Below are positions 8,205-15,322 of a stretch of DNA of 36,066 nt, in pieces; position 1 is the first letter of the stretch, and every line of letters begins with the position of its first letter. Origin of the DNA: Scytonema sp. UIC 10036 (lineage in GTDB: Bacteria > Cyanobacteriota > Cyanobacteriia > Cyanobacteriales > Nostocaceae); NCBI RefSeq assembly GCF_009725235.1, contig NZ_WJFC01000128.1, positions 1 through 36,066 on the forward strand. Reading direction: 5' to 3'. Position numbers and translations under genes: made by a program. The notes below the pieces were generated by a model. The model did not search any database and was not told the origin of the DNA. It was given only the letters and a program-made list of their open reading frames with translations.

Positions 8205-9437
8205 TTAAGAAGACTTCAAAGCCCAAGCGAAAAAGCGTTCGGTGTAATATAGGGCTAGTTGATTGCTCACTCCATTAAAAACTGCATCAAAGGCGTGTTC
8301 CGCCCAAGGAATTTCTAACCAAATAGCATCATTTCCCTCTGCTCGTAATTTTTCGTAAAGTTGACGACCAAATTTTGGTTTTACTAAATGGTCTTGACCT
8401 GCATAAACTAGTAAAGAAGGCGGAAGGTTGGGTTTAACATAATTAATGGGAGAAGCTTGCTGGTAAAGTTCTCCTAATTCTTCAGGTGTACCTCCTAAAA
8501 AAGCGTTTAGCACAGCACGAGTGTTAATTGGATCGGGAAAGGGTGGATCATAGTAACCTTTGGTGAGGTTAACTGGTCCGTAGTAGTTTACCACTGCTCG
8601 TACTGGAATTGCATCTGGTTGATAAGCGGCTAGCAATGCGAGATGACCACCTGCTGAACGTCCCATCAGAGCGATTCGCGAGCTATCTATTTCTAAACTA
8701 TCTGCATGAATTTGAATATAAGTTAAAGCTGTTTTTACATCCTCTAGCTGAACAGGAAATTTATATTTAGGTGCATGACGGTAATCAATTGCTAACACTG
8801 TATAACCTTGATTTGCCATGTAGCAACTAAACTTTTCATCATTGTTAGGAGTGCCACTTCGCCAAGCTCCTCCATAAATCATAATAATGGCAGGATATTT
8901 ACCATTCGCTAAAGGTCGGTAAACATTTAATGTAAGTTTTACGCTATCGGGATTAGCAAATATAATATCTCGGTCAATGCGAACTTTTTCTTGAGTAATT
9001 CCTCGGAAAACATCTGCTAAAACGAATGGTTGGCGACGCATTTGTATTTGTGCAGGTTGCGGAATTTTTGCCAAATAGTCAGACCCTAAAACTCTTGACA
9101 TCTCTGTAGCTATTTGTGCATTAGCAGCACTGAATTGCAACAATGGCAGCGAACTCAGGATTAGACCGAGTAGACTACCAATTAGGGCGATATTGTACAG
9201 CCAACTTTGATGTATTCTAAAGATGATTAAGATGAGTGCGATCGCATTTCCAGCAATTAACCAAGGACTGATTTCTGGTGCAACAACTCCCAGAGGTAAC
9301 AAGAAAAAAGTCGGGGCTGGTAATATAATCCACAGGCTGAGGAAAAGTGCGATCGCACTCAACAACCAAGGAATAAACAGGGAAACAGCTAAGAGTATTG
9401 CTAAGATACCTTTCATTTGTCTTTGATAATCTGCCAT
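8205..9437 (-). CDS. Membrane-anchored alpha/beta hydrolase (esterase/lipase-like)
   Basis: The product is 410 aa. Residues 10-105 contain three or more hydrophobic helices, followed by a complete alpha/beta-hydrolase domain. The domain has an oxyanion motif YGGAW (188-192, in the place of HGGG/HGGAW), nucleophile Ser261 in GRSAGG, Asp349 (AGQDH) and His381 (AEHAF). This arrangement fits carboxylesterases of the BD-FAE/hormone-sensitive-lipase type. The start is ATG 9437 with AGGAG 4 bases upstream. It is the first gene of the hydrolase-SDR-SDR-monooxygenase run. A pathway of alcohol oxidation, oxygenation and ester hydrolysis is possible but is inference. Confidence 0.85.
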   Translation of the reverse strand: MADYQRQMKGILAILLAVSLFIPWLLSAIALFLSLWIILPAPTFFLLPLGVVAPEISPWLIAGNAIALILIIFRIHQSWLYNIALIGSLLGLILSSLPLLQFSAANAQIATEMSRVLGSDYLAKIPQPAQIQMRRQPFVLADVFRGITQEKVRIDRDIIFANPDSVKLTLNVYRPLANGKYPAIIMIYGGAWRSGTPNNDEKFSCYMANQGYTVLAIDYRHAPKYKFPVQLEDVKTALTYIQIHADSLEIDSSRIALMGRSAGGHLALLAAYQPDAIPVRAVVNYYGPVNLTKGYYDPPFPDPINTRAVLNAFLGGTPEELGELYQQASPINYVKPNLPPSLLVYAGQDHLVKPKFGRQLYEKLRAEGNDAIWLEIPWAEHAFDAVFNGVSNQLALYYTERFFAWALKSS

Positions 9438-9484
9438 TTGCTCCTGTTTGGAAATTTCAACTGTCTTTCAGTTTACAACACTCT

Positions 9485-9522
9485 ACCTTTGCATCTCCTC
9501 GTTACCTTTGCATCTCCTCGTT
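9485..9522. repeat. 19-bp perfect tandem duplication
   Basis: The unit ACCTTTGCATCTCCTCGTT occurs twice back to back (9485-9503 and 9504-9522), directly ahead of a palindromic repeat. It looks like slippage at a repeat boundary. Confidence 0.85.
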
Positions 9523-9620
9523 CCCAGGCTCAGCCTGGGAATGCCTTACCGGAGGCTCCGCCTCCTGTATTGCTCTACAGAGCCTGCTGTACTGCAAGCT
9601 CTGGCTGTTAGAGAGTCAGC
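9519..9620. repeat. Dispersed palindromic repeat (CCCAGGCT family)
   Basis: It contains the perfect palindrome CCCAGGCTcAGCCTGGG (9523-9539), a second GGAGG/CCTCC stem, and further short stems around CAGAGCCTG. A closely similar string (CGTTCCCAGGCTctGCCTGGGAATGC) begins at 20118 in the tyrosinase-caspase spacer. It is non-coding and looks like a mobile or RNA-structured repeat. Confidence 0.7.
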
Positions 9621-9624
9621 CAAA

Positions 9625-9705
9625 AAAGTCGGTAGTGACACTGAGAAAATGACAAAATCTGAAGCATTGCGTCAAGCACAACTAAGCCTGCTGAGAGATA
9701 CAAAA
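9625..9705 (+). pseudogene. Possible relic of a CHAT-domain protein C-terminus
   Basis: In the plus-strand frame reading from 9649, the sequence MTKSEALRQAQLSLLR resembles the motif that precedes the C-terminus of many cyanobacterial CHAT-domain/TPR proteins (KAEALRQAQLALL). Nothing else of the domain survives: the upstream side is palindromic repeat and the downstream residues do not continue the family. I read this as a fragment left after deletion. The rest of 9438-9820 shows only repeats and no other gene. It is based on recall of a short motif, so confidence is limited. Confidence 0.4.
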
Positions 9706-9820
9706 TTCCAACGAGGAGACGAGGAGAAACGTGCAGATGGTTTAAAAATATTTTATAGAAGCGCGATCGCTCAGGAGCGATCGCCATATTTCGTTTTGAC
9801 AAAAATGTTATTTGAACAGA

Positions 9821-10207
9821 TTATCGAACAATTGTCATTCTAGAAATCAAAGTTGCTATCCGCGTTTTCCCGCAGGGTTCAGCGCTTTGGCAATCGTTAA
9901 CTCGCTCTTTCGTGTAAGTTAGACGCACTTTCTTGTTTAAAAAAGTCTTTTCCCGATCGCAAATTTCAAATGTTGCAGGAACTTCCTGATATTTTTTTTC
10001 TTTTGCATCTACTAATGTAACATAGCAGCTAATGTCACCATTAACCATACTTTTAACAGTAGCAACAGTTGGTCTTTGATTTGACGACTGTGCTTGAACA
10101 GATGGCGTAGCTGTTAAAAAACTCATTGTAGAAGCAGTCGCTACTGAAACACTTAAACACAAAGAAAAAGATAATCGTGCGGTCTTCCTTTGAAATTGAC
10201 TTATCAT
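9821..10207 (-). CDS. Hypothetical secreted protein
   Basis: The product is about 128 aa from ATG 10207; a TTG at 10228 would add seven residues. A basic N-terminus and a hydrophobic core (LSFSLCLSVSVATASTMSFL) end in a signal-peptidase-like site VQAQ, so the mature protein of about 90 aa should be periplasmic or extracellular. The mature part has four cysteines (in DISCYV, EICD, NDCQ and EPCG), which could form two disulfides. I do not recognise the family. It is divergent from the recombinase relic on its 5' side, with about 70 bp between them. Confidence 0.6.
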   Translation of the reverse strand: MISQFQRKTARLSFSLCLSVSVATASTMSFLTATPSVQAQSSNQRPTVATVKSMVNGDISCYVTLVDAKEKKYQEVPATFEICDREKTFLNKKVRLTYTKERVNDCQSAEPCGKTRIATLISRMTIVR

Positions 10208-10276
10208 ATTGAGGTGTTTGACTAACAATTAAAACTTATCTATACTTACCTATAGTTTATAGTATGAAGAGGTTTT

Positions 10277-10423
10277 ATGTCTAATTATAGACCACACGAA
10301 TTCGCAAAACTAATAGGAAAATCAGTATCGACACTCAGACGTTGGGATAGCGAAGGGAGACGTTCTTATATAACTTGTCATCGTCTTACAAGTTTGATAG
10401 CTGAGCTTCCGGATTTTATGTAA
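10277..10423 (+). pseudogene. Relic of IS607-type serine recombinase N-terminus
   Basis: A 48-codon reading frame begins MSNYRPHEFAKLIGKSVSTL and continues RRWDSEGR. This is the MerR-like DNA-binding helix-turn-helix that opens IS607-family TnpA serine recombinases. After EGR the sequence no longer follows the family and ends at TAA 10421; the catalytic recombinase domain is missing. The TnpB 660 bp away belongs to a different, Y1-type element, so this is a separate dead insertion. A stand-alone small HTH protein is less likely but not excluded. Confidence 0.6.
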
Positions 10424-10569
10424 AATTTAGTACAAAGCGGCAGAAATAAGGCTAAGATTATAAATCGTTACAAATTTTACAGCGTAAGTCTGTTACTTTT
10501 ATCCGGTCGCCTTTATACTTCTAAACCAGGTTGAATGTTTTTTGTTTATAAAGCAATCGTGTTGCCGCT

Positions 10570-11109
10570 GTGGTGTCAAATTTTAACCTTCGTGTCAGAT
10601 TATTAAGGCTTCAAGACAACGTGGTGGTGGATGCTGTCCTTACAACTGTAACGGATAAGCATTTGTTGGATGCCAAGACACTATGGTCGCCTCAACTAGT
10701 AGGAACTGGTAAAGATGATGAATACTGGGACTGGGACTGGAAAAGTAGGGGAGCCAAAATGCTACCAGGGGATGAACTTTACGCCATTGAGTGTGCTGGA
10801 GTCACCCAGGGCTTGATGATGATTGATATTCTCAAGAAGCGATGTCAAATTGAATCGCAGTATCGCCGTCCGTTGGTATATATAAGGGCTTTGGCTACAG
10901 CACCGTGGAATCGCCCTGAAATCAATGACCCTCCCACTTACAAAGGTGTTGGTAGGAACTTAGTCAATTTTGCGATCGCCCGCAGTGAAGAATTAGGGTA
11001 TTTAGGACGGATAGGGCTGCACTCTCTACCCCGTGCGTTAGGATTTTTTGACGCTCACCGCCCTAAAAGGGGCGGTGATTCTCAAGACATCGCTGTCTTG
11101 ATATCCTGA
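10570..11109 (+). pseudogene. GNAT-type acetyltransferase, 5' part, interrupted by IS605-type element
   Basis: The native part runs to about 11047 (about 159 aa from GTG 10570 or 10573). It has the GNAT features of a substrate-binding first half, a strand with VYIRALATAPWNR, the acetyl-CoA loop KGVGRNLV (R/Q-x-x-G-x-G/A type), and the following helix and strand RSEELGYLGRIGLHSLP. After LGFF the reading frame enters the insertion element; the last ~20 codons, to TGA 11109, are element sequence including its end hairpin. The missing C-terminus lies in the same frame beyond the element at 13031-13128. Removing 11048-13030 (1983 bp, divisible by three) restores a continuous 191-aa GNAT protein. 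The truncated product lacks the last strands and is probably inactive. Confidence 0.85.
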
Positions 11110-11250
11110 TTGCTCAGGTTCCCAGGCTCAACACGTTTGCCCAAAGGGCGTGCTGATGTCTCCTTGCGATTTTTCAGGCGTTTAACTGTTCCTTCACTAG
11201 ACTTGCTAGTGTTGTCAGCAGGTTTCGCGGAGTCCCCACGTACCAAACTT
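11048..11250 (-). ncRNA. Candidate omega (reRNA) guide RNA of TnpB
   Basis: TnpB nucleases use an RNA made from the 3' end of tnpB and the right end of the element. Here the minus strand holds two strong stems: CAAGACA/TGTCTTG (11083-11100, spanning the tnpB stop codon) and the end hairpin at 11056-11077. The element then ends at about 11048. The guide would be read from the flank below 11048, that is, the interrupted GNAT gene. The 5' boundary is a guess. The role is inferred from the family. Confidence 0.4.
11056..11077 (-). repeat. Element end hairpin (RE side)
   Basis: The arms 11056-11063 and 11070-11077 are perfectly complementary (8 bp) around a 6-base loop, just inside the tnpB-proximal end. 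In IS200/IS605 elements such subterminal hairpins are recognised by the Y1 transposase. Confidence 0.7.
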
Positions 11251-12530
11251 AAAGCTCTATCTCGAATTGTTTTTGCAGCTCCTAGATCGGCGTGGGACAT
11301 GTGACCACAGCTTACACAAATGAATCTTTCTCTATCGCGATTCAATTTGTCTGTATGTCCGCAGTTTCGACATTCTTGTGATGAATGTTTTGGGTTAACT
11401 TTGATTACCACTTTGTACTGCTTCTCAGCAAGATACTCAATTTTTGAAGTTAACTCCGACCAACTAGCATCCGAGATAGACCTATTTAAACCTTTTTTTC
11501 GGCTTTGTCCGTTCTTTAAAAACCGTCCTGTTTTCTCATCTACTTTAACCTGGCAACGTCGTAACATTCCTGCTACGTTTAAGTCTTCCAAGCCAATAGC
11601 ATCTACATTACGAGAAACTATTTTGTTTGCTACATACCATTGGTATGCTAAACGTTTGTCACCAATCCGTTTATGTAATCTTCCAACTTTTTTGGCTGCT
11701 TTTTTCCTGTTTTTACTGCCTTTAACTCTGCGACCGATCCGGCGCTGTCTGACTTTTAATAGATGTCTTGTCTTTCGGTTTGTGCTGAACTTGGGATTAT
11801 CAATTTGATATCCATCTGATAGATGAACAAGTTTGGTAATACCTAAATCGCAACCAATGACTTTCTCAACTTCTGCTAAAGGTCTTGAAATATAGTTAGG
11901 TACATTTGTGTCTTCTATTCGGACAGATATATACCAACCGTCTTGACGCTTGCGAACAGTTATAGCTTTGATAGTAAAACCATCAGGTATTAAACGAGAA
12001 TTGTGAAACCTCATCCAACCTATTTTAGGTAAGTAGATTTTGTTTCCTTGTACTTTTGTCCCTACTGTATAGGTAAAAGAAGTGAAGTTGCTACGATTCT
12101 TGAATTGTGGGAATCCTCTGCCCTCAAAGAAATTCTTATACGCTACATCAAGACGTTTAACGTTTTGTTGCAATACTGTAGAATCAATCTCAGCATACCA
12201 AGGTCTAGCTTGTTTAAGCATTGGTAGACTGGTTATTTGAATATCTCCTGCACTTCTTCTAGGGTTTTTAAGATTTCCTTCTTTATCTAGCTTCCCATCT
12301 TTCCAGGGTTCTCCCGTAGCTCCATTCTTGCTAACAAAACAAGTTATAGGACAAGCCACCGCTCTTGTTCTAATGTCGCAATAGTCCCCTTGAATGAATT
12401 GGTGATTATACTGGGTAATCCTATCATTCAAGCACCAGTTGTAATGACTCCTGAGCAGATCAACCCAGTTGTCCATTTTTTCAGATTGAGAGACATTAGG
12501 ACGTAGCTTGTAAACATAGTTTGTTAGCAA
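11082..12530 (-). CDS. tnpB: TnpB RNA-guided endonuclease of IS605-type element
   Basis: The product is 482 aa. The RuvC-like catalytic acids are D228 (GCDLGITK), E315 (IGLEDLNV) and D415 (HADLGAAKTI). A zinc ribbon lies between the last two, with C387, C390, C405 and C408. The N-terminal helical domain carries an extra cysteine-containing segment at about 50-100, seen in one branch of large TnpBs. All key residues are intact, so the protein may be an active RNA-guided nuclease. The start is TTG 12530, supported by a strong AGGAGGTGA upstream; no in-frame ATG fits better. The last RuvC motif has DLGAA where DxNAA is usual. It is transcribed away from tnpA. Confidence 0.9.
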   Translation of the reverse strand: MLTNYVYKLRPNVSQSEKMDNWVDLLRSHYNWCLNDRITQYNHQFIQGDYCDIRTRAVACPITCFVSKNGATGEPWKDGKLDKEGNLKNPRRSAGDIQITSLPMLKQARPWYAEIDSTVLQQNVKRLDVAYKNFFEGRGFPQFKNRSNFTSFTYTVGTKVQGNKIYLPKIGWMRFHNSRLIPDGFTIKAITVRKRQDGWYISVRIEDTNVPNYISRPLAEVEKVIGCDLGITKLVHLSDGYQIDNPKFSTNRKTRHLLKVRQRRIGRRVKGSKNRKKAAKKVGRLHKRIGDKRLAYQWYVANKIVSRNVDAIGLEDLNVAGMLRRCQVKVDEKTGRFLKNGQSRKKGLNRSISDASWSELTSKIEYLAEKQYKVVIKVNPKHSSQECRNCGHTDKLNRDRERFICVSCGHMSHADLGAAKTIRDRALSLVRGDSAKPADNTSKSSEGTVKRLKNRKETSARPLGKRVEPGNLSNQDIKTAMS

Positions 12531-12587
12531 GTGATCTCACCTCCTCTTTAGTTTCGTGTTATATTTGGTCTGTTATATTAATTCTAT

Positions 12588-13004
12588 ATGGGTCTGCTTG
12601 TGGTGTCAACTAACTTCCGTAGGGAAAGACATTCGGTTTCTGACTTAAAAATCCATTTGGTCTGTGTAACAAAATACCGTAGGTCTGTATTCACTAAGGA
12701 AAGTCTTGCAGTGATTAAAGAATCATTTCTAGACGTAGCAAAAAAAATGGATCTTCAAATCCTGGAATTCAATGGTGAAGCCGACCACATTCATGCTTTA
12801 ATCGAATACCCTCCAAAGCTCTCGATTTCTCAAATAGTGAATTCACTCAAAGGCGTATCTAGCCGGATGTATGGAAAAGCTGGGTTCAAAAAGCCCTATG
12901 GCAAAGATGCTCTTTGGAGTCCCAGTTATTTTGTTTCTTCTGTGGGTGCAGCGCCAATTGAAGTTCTTAAAAAATACATCCAGAATCAAGAAAAGCCGTC
13001 CTAG
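12588..13004 (+). CDS. tnpA: IS200/IS605 Y1 transposase TnpA
   Basis: The product is 138 aa. The HUH motif H67-x-H69 (ADHIHA) and the catalytic Tyr130 (LKKYIQNQ) are present, with the family stretches LKIHLVCVTKYRR near the start and LKGVSSR and DALWSPSYFVSSVG in the middle. The length is near the family norm, so it looks complete. GTG 12603 (residue 6) is an alternative start that matches the usual family N-terminus more closely. The stop codon lies inside the first end hairpin. The enzyme cuts and rejoins single-stranded DNA at the element ends. Confidence 0.92.
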   Translation: MGLLVVSTNFRRERHSVSDLKIHLVCVTKYRRSVFTKESLAVIKESFLDVAKKMDLQILEFNGEADHIHALIEYPPKLSISQIVNSLKGVSSRMYGKAGFKKPYGKDALWSPSYFVSSVGAAPIEVLKKYIQNQEKPS

Positions 13005-13024
13005 AAGGACAGGGTTTTCAACCC
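12998..13024. repeat. Element end hairpins (LE side)
   Basis: There are two adjacent short stems: GTCCT/AGGAC (12998-13010, 3-base loop) and GGGTT/AACCC (13012-13024, 3-base loop). They abut the tnpA-proximal end of the element and overlap the tnpA stop codon. Confidence 0.65.
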
Positions 13025-13030
13025 ATTTTT

Positions 13031-13128
13031 TTGATAAAAAATTGAGAGTTGGACTCCTCGATTTAGGTTCTGACCCCAAAGAACCGGATAACTTGGTGTA
13101 CTTTGAAACATTACGGAGAAACTCATGA
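13031..13128 (+). pseudogene. GNAT-type acetyltransferase, 3' part
   Basis: In the frame continuing from the 5' part, the residues after the shared FFD are KKLRVGLLDLGSDP and then KEPDNLVYFETLRRNS. This gives the final strand and the LVYFE ending common in GNAT proteins. TGA 13126-13128 overlaps the ATG of the next gene (13125) as ATGA. The intact gene was therefore translationally coupled to the 219-aa gene, and the insertion breaks that coupling. Confidence 0.8.
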
Positions 13129-13784
13129 CTCAATCAATTCCTTCGGACACAAGTGCTGAAAAAATTCAAGACCAACGTTTTATGGAGATGATAGCAGCAG
13201 AGGATGCATCCAATGGGGAAGTTGGTTGTGGTCAATTAGCTAATACTGATTTTTTGGCTTATTTAAAGGTTGCTTGTATAAATATTGATGAGGAAAGCTT
13301 TAGAAATTTACTGCAAACCCATTTAGGGCAGGTATTAACTGAACGAGACTTTGATTCAATTATTTCCCAAGTAAGCCGCTATATCGAATCGCTGGCAGCA
13401 AGTGCAAATGGTTTACCAACAAGCATCGTGCAGCATCAAGCTGACCGAACCGAACATATTCCTACGACTATTCTTCAACAATTATTACAAATTCATTTGC
13501 GAGATTTCTTACCGGAGGATGCCATTGCACAAATTATTGAATTTACCCACAAAGTGGTACATCAAGCAGTATTGCAGCCCCGGCACACTTGGCCTAATCC
13601 GATTTGGGTACTTAAAGAAGGAGATAAATTCTACATTGCACAAGCAGCTAGTCCAGATGAGGCTATAGAAAATGTTCTCACGCAGCATCCGCTCATAACG
13701 TCCGAGTTGGAAGTTGTAAAGGTGGGGGGCGTGCTGGCTCCAAACCAAGTTATTGTTTTGGATACGAACGATTATTTATGTTGA
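13125..13784 (+). CDS. Hypothetical protein, formerly coupled to the GNAT gene
   Basis: The product is 219 aa and I do not recognise it. It is soluble and mainly helical in the first 150 residues, with two similar helical segments (LLQTHLGQVLTERDFDSIISQVSRYI and LLQIHLRDFLPEDAIAQIIEF, each preceded by hydrophobic turns). These suggest an internal duplication around 65-90 and 105-135. The C-terminal ~70 residues (HTWPNPIWVLKEGDKFYIAQ onward) look like a small beta-rich domain. The start overlaps the GNAT stop (ATGA), so co-expression with a GNAT enzyme is original. The next frame (a TPR/CHAT relic) starts inside its last codons, so three genes once formed one operon. Confidence 0.6.
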   Translation: MTQSIPSDTSAEKIQDQRFMEMIAAEDASNGEVGCGQLANTDFLAYLKVACINIDEESFRNLLQTHLGQVLTERDFDSIISQVSRYIESLAASANGLPTSIVQHQADRTEHIPTTILQQLLQIHLRDFLPEDAIAQIIEFTHKVVHQAVLQPRHTWPNPIWVLKEGDKFYIAQAASPDEAIENVLTQHPLITSELEVVKVGGVLAPNQVIVLDTNDYLC

Positions 13785-13967
13785 AGAGCTTCGCTTTAGC
13801 AACTTTAGTGTTTTCCCTAACTTGTTCTGTTGTATGTGCAGCCAATGATTTAGTAGCCAACCATTCACTAGCACAAACTGCGACAACATCAGACAAGACA
13901 GCGTAAGCCCTGAAGTTGTTTCAGGAAGGGGTGCAGCAGTATCGGCGTGGAGAATACCCACTGTAAA
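13778..13967 (+). pseudogene. Relic of a secreted TPR (probably CHAT/TPR) protein, 5' end
   Basis: From ATG 13778 a 42-residue frame gives a signal peptide (MLKSFALATLVFSLTCSVVC followed by AAN) and a short linker, then TAA at 13904. In the same frame after the stop come ALKLFQEGVQQYRRGEYPL, the first helix of a TPR as found at the start of cyanobacterial TPR/CHAT proteins, and then a second stop. The rest of the gene is absent. It is a degraded gene with a nonsense codon and a large 3' deletion. Around 14004-14063 a further 19-codon frame (MIEEKLIKAGKLQRTVEEK) is probably meaningless. Confidence 0.55.
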
Positions 13968-14063
13968 GAAGTCGGAACAGATATGAGTAAAGAAGTGACT
14001 TAGATGATTGAAGAAAAATTAATTAAAGCAGGTAAATTACAAAGAACTGTAGAGGAAAAGTAA

Positions 14064-14402
14064 ATGACAGATTCTAACGATAACAGCGAAATTAATATTG
14101 AAGCTTTGTTAATACAACTGGCTCGCAGTCACCTAACAACGCAAGAGGACATACAAGCTACTCAACGGCAAATAAGAGAAACACAATACCAAATATCACA
14201 AGCTACCAGTTTAGTTCAAAGTTTAACCAACGACGTCGATCGCGTATTAGCTCGTAACGCTATCTTAAACGACGTTCTATTAGAATTAAGCGATAGCCAT
14301 GAAACTATGAAAGAAACTTTCCAAGAGCATCAAAGAACTACAAATGCAGCGTTACAGGCTTTAGAAGCAATTTTAGTGCAATTGATAGGACGTTCAAATT
14401 AG
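14064..14402 (+). CDS. Hypothetical coiled-coil protein
   Basis: The product is 112 aa, soluble, almost wholly helical, and Gln/Thr/Glu-rich, with heptad-like spacing (QRQIRETQYQISQATSLVQSLTNDVDRVL). It starts directly after a TAA stop. It has no cysteines, signal or membrane segment. Proteins of this size and composition are common in filamentous cyanobacteria, but I know of no assigned role. It is probably a small oligomerising or scaffold protein. Confidence 0.55.
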   Translation: MTDSNDNSEINIEALLIQLARSHLTTQEDIQATQRQIRETQYQISQATSLVQSLTNDVDRVLARNAILNDVLLELSDSHETMKETFQEHQRTTNAALQALEAILVQLIGRSN

Positions 14403-14528
14403 TAAACTTAAATCTTCTAATCTGCTTGGACAGATGGTAGTATTGGTTCAAGTTCCTGTCGAATGCCAGCAAAGTGCTAGCATGAAGTAACGATCCACTA
14501 GTAAACTAGCACTAGCTATTGAAGCAGT

Positions 14529-14753
14529 ATGGCAACCATTACCATTCCCAATATACCTGATGAGTTAGTCGAGCGGATTAAACGCTTGGCGGAACAGAAG
14601 GGGATTTCGATGGAGCAAGAAGTCCGCGATTTGTTACAAAAACGCTATCGGCAACGTGATGAAGTGCTTGCTCGTATTCGTCAACGGGCAGAGGCGTTAC
14701 CGATTGAACTAGAAAGTCGGGTGCAGACTTGGAAATCCGTTGGACGGCTCTGA
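14529..14753 (+). CDS. Ribbon-helix-helix antitoxin (FitA/VapB-like)
   Basis: The product is 74 aa. The N-terminal strand ATITIPNIPDELVERIKRLA and the helix ISMEQEVRDLLQ give the FitA-like ribbon-helix-helix fold, which binds its own operator. The C-terminal tail with two arginine-rich turns and RVQTWKSVGR should wrap the toxin. Its TGA overlaps the toxin ATG (TGATG). Just upstream, GTGCTAG (14475) and CTAGCAC (14506) form an inverted repeat that could be the operator. Confidence 0.8.
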   Translation: MATITIPNIPDELVERIKRLAEQKGISMEQEVRDLLQKRYRQRDEVLARIRQRAEALPIELESRVQTWKSVGRL

Positions 14754-15145
14754 TGGTGATTGATACGATGGTGTTTGCCTATGCGCTCTTACAGGTAGAG
14801 GGCAGGTATGAACAGGCGATCGCTGCCTTAGAAACTGTAGATCTGATTGTGGTGCCTGAAGAGTTGTTTGCAGAGTTGGGCAATGTGATTTGGCAATGGA
14901 TACAATTTCGGCAATTACCTTTACAAATAGGTATAGATGCGTTGCAAGATGCTGAAGCATTGGTTGATGTCATAATTTCTAGTTCTCAAATTCGGGATGT
15001 GGCTCTAAAACTGGCAGTCGAGTCAAGTCATTCGTTCTACGATACTTTATTTGTGGCGGCTGCAATTCAATATGATACTCAGGTGCTGACTTACGATCGG
15101 AAACTGGCGGCTAAGTTTGGCGATCGCGTTGTATTGCTGGAATAG
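14753..15145 (+). CDS. PIN-domain toxin (VapC-like ribonuclease)
   Basis: The product is 130 aa from the ATG that overlaps the antitoxin stop. The four PIN acidic residues are visible: D4 (MVIDTMVF), E41 (ELFAELGNV), D97 (SFYDTLFVAAA) and D115 (LTYDRKLA). Known PIN toxins are Mg-dependent ribonucleases. The pair is a type II toxin-antitoxin module and looks intact. A longer reading from 14729 has no support. Confidence 0.85.
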   Translation: MVIDTMVFAYALLQVEGRYEQAIAALETVDLIVVPEELFAELGNVIWQWIQFRQLPLQIGIDALQDAEALVDVIISSSQIRDVALKLAVESSHSFYDTLFVAAAIQYDTQVLTYDRKLAAKFGDRVVLLE

Positions 15146-15322
15146 GAACTTCTCCCATAAGGAGAAGGGGTTAGGGGACGAGGGTAAGTAAGATTTTTGT
15201 ATATTTGGGATGCTCCCGTTGCATAGTGCATGAAGAGCCATGAATTTGACAATTAAATATTTTTTACTAAATAAAAATCTTGTATTTTATACTAATGAAA
15301 TTTCAATTTTCATTAAGAATGC

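Larger units (their letters stand above)
11048..13030 (-). mobile_element. IS200/IS605-family element (IS605-type, divergent tnpA and tnpB)
   Basis: The element carries a Y1 transposase (plus strand) and TnpB (minus strand), transcribed outward from a shared 57-bp spacer. The end beside tnpB has an 8-bp-stem hairpin at 11056-11077 (arms CACCGCCC/GGGCGGTG), and on the minus strand the element closes in ...GCGTCAA. The end beside tnpA has two hairpins (12998-13010 and 13012-13024). There are no terminal inverted repeats and no target duplication, as expected for this family. The limits are set by rejoining the interrupted GNAT gene in frame; an A/T homopolymer at the junction leaves a few bases of uncertainty. 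Confidence 0.85.

Noticed and set aside
10570..13784. GNAT toxin-antitoxin module
   Set aside because: GNAT toxins pair with small ribbon-helix-helix antitoxins encoded upstream; the partner here is a 219-aa helical protein encoded downstream.
14004..14063. 19-codon frame MIEEKLIKAGKLQRTVEEK before the coiled-coil gene
   Set aside because: It is too short and unsupported; it sits in a decayed region after the TPR relic.
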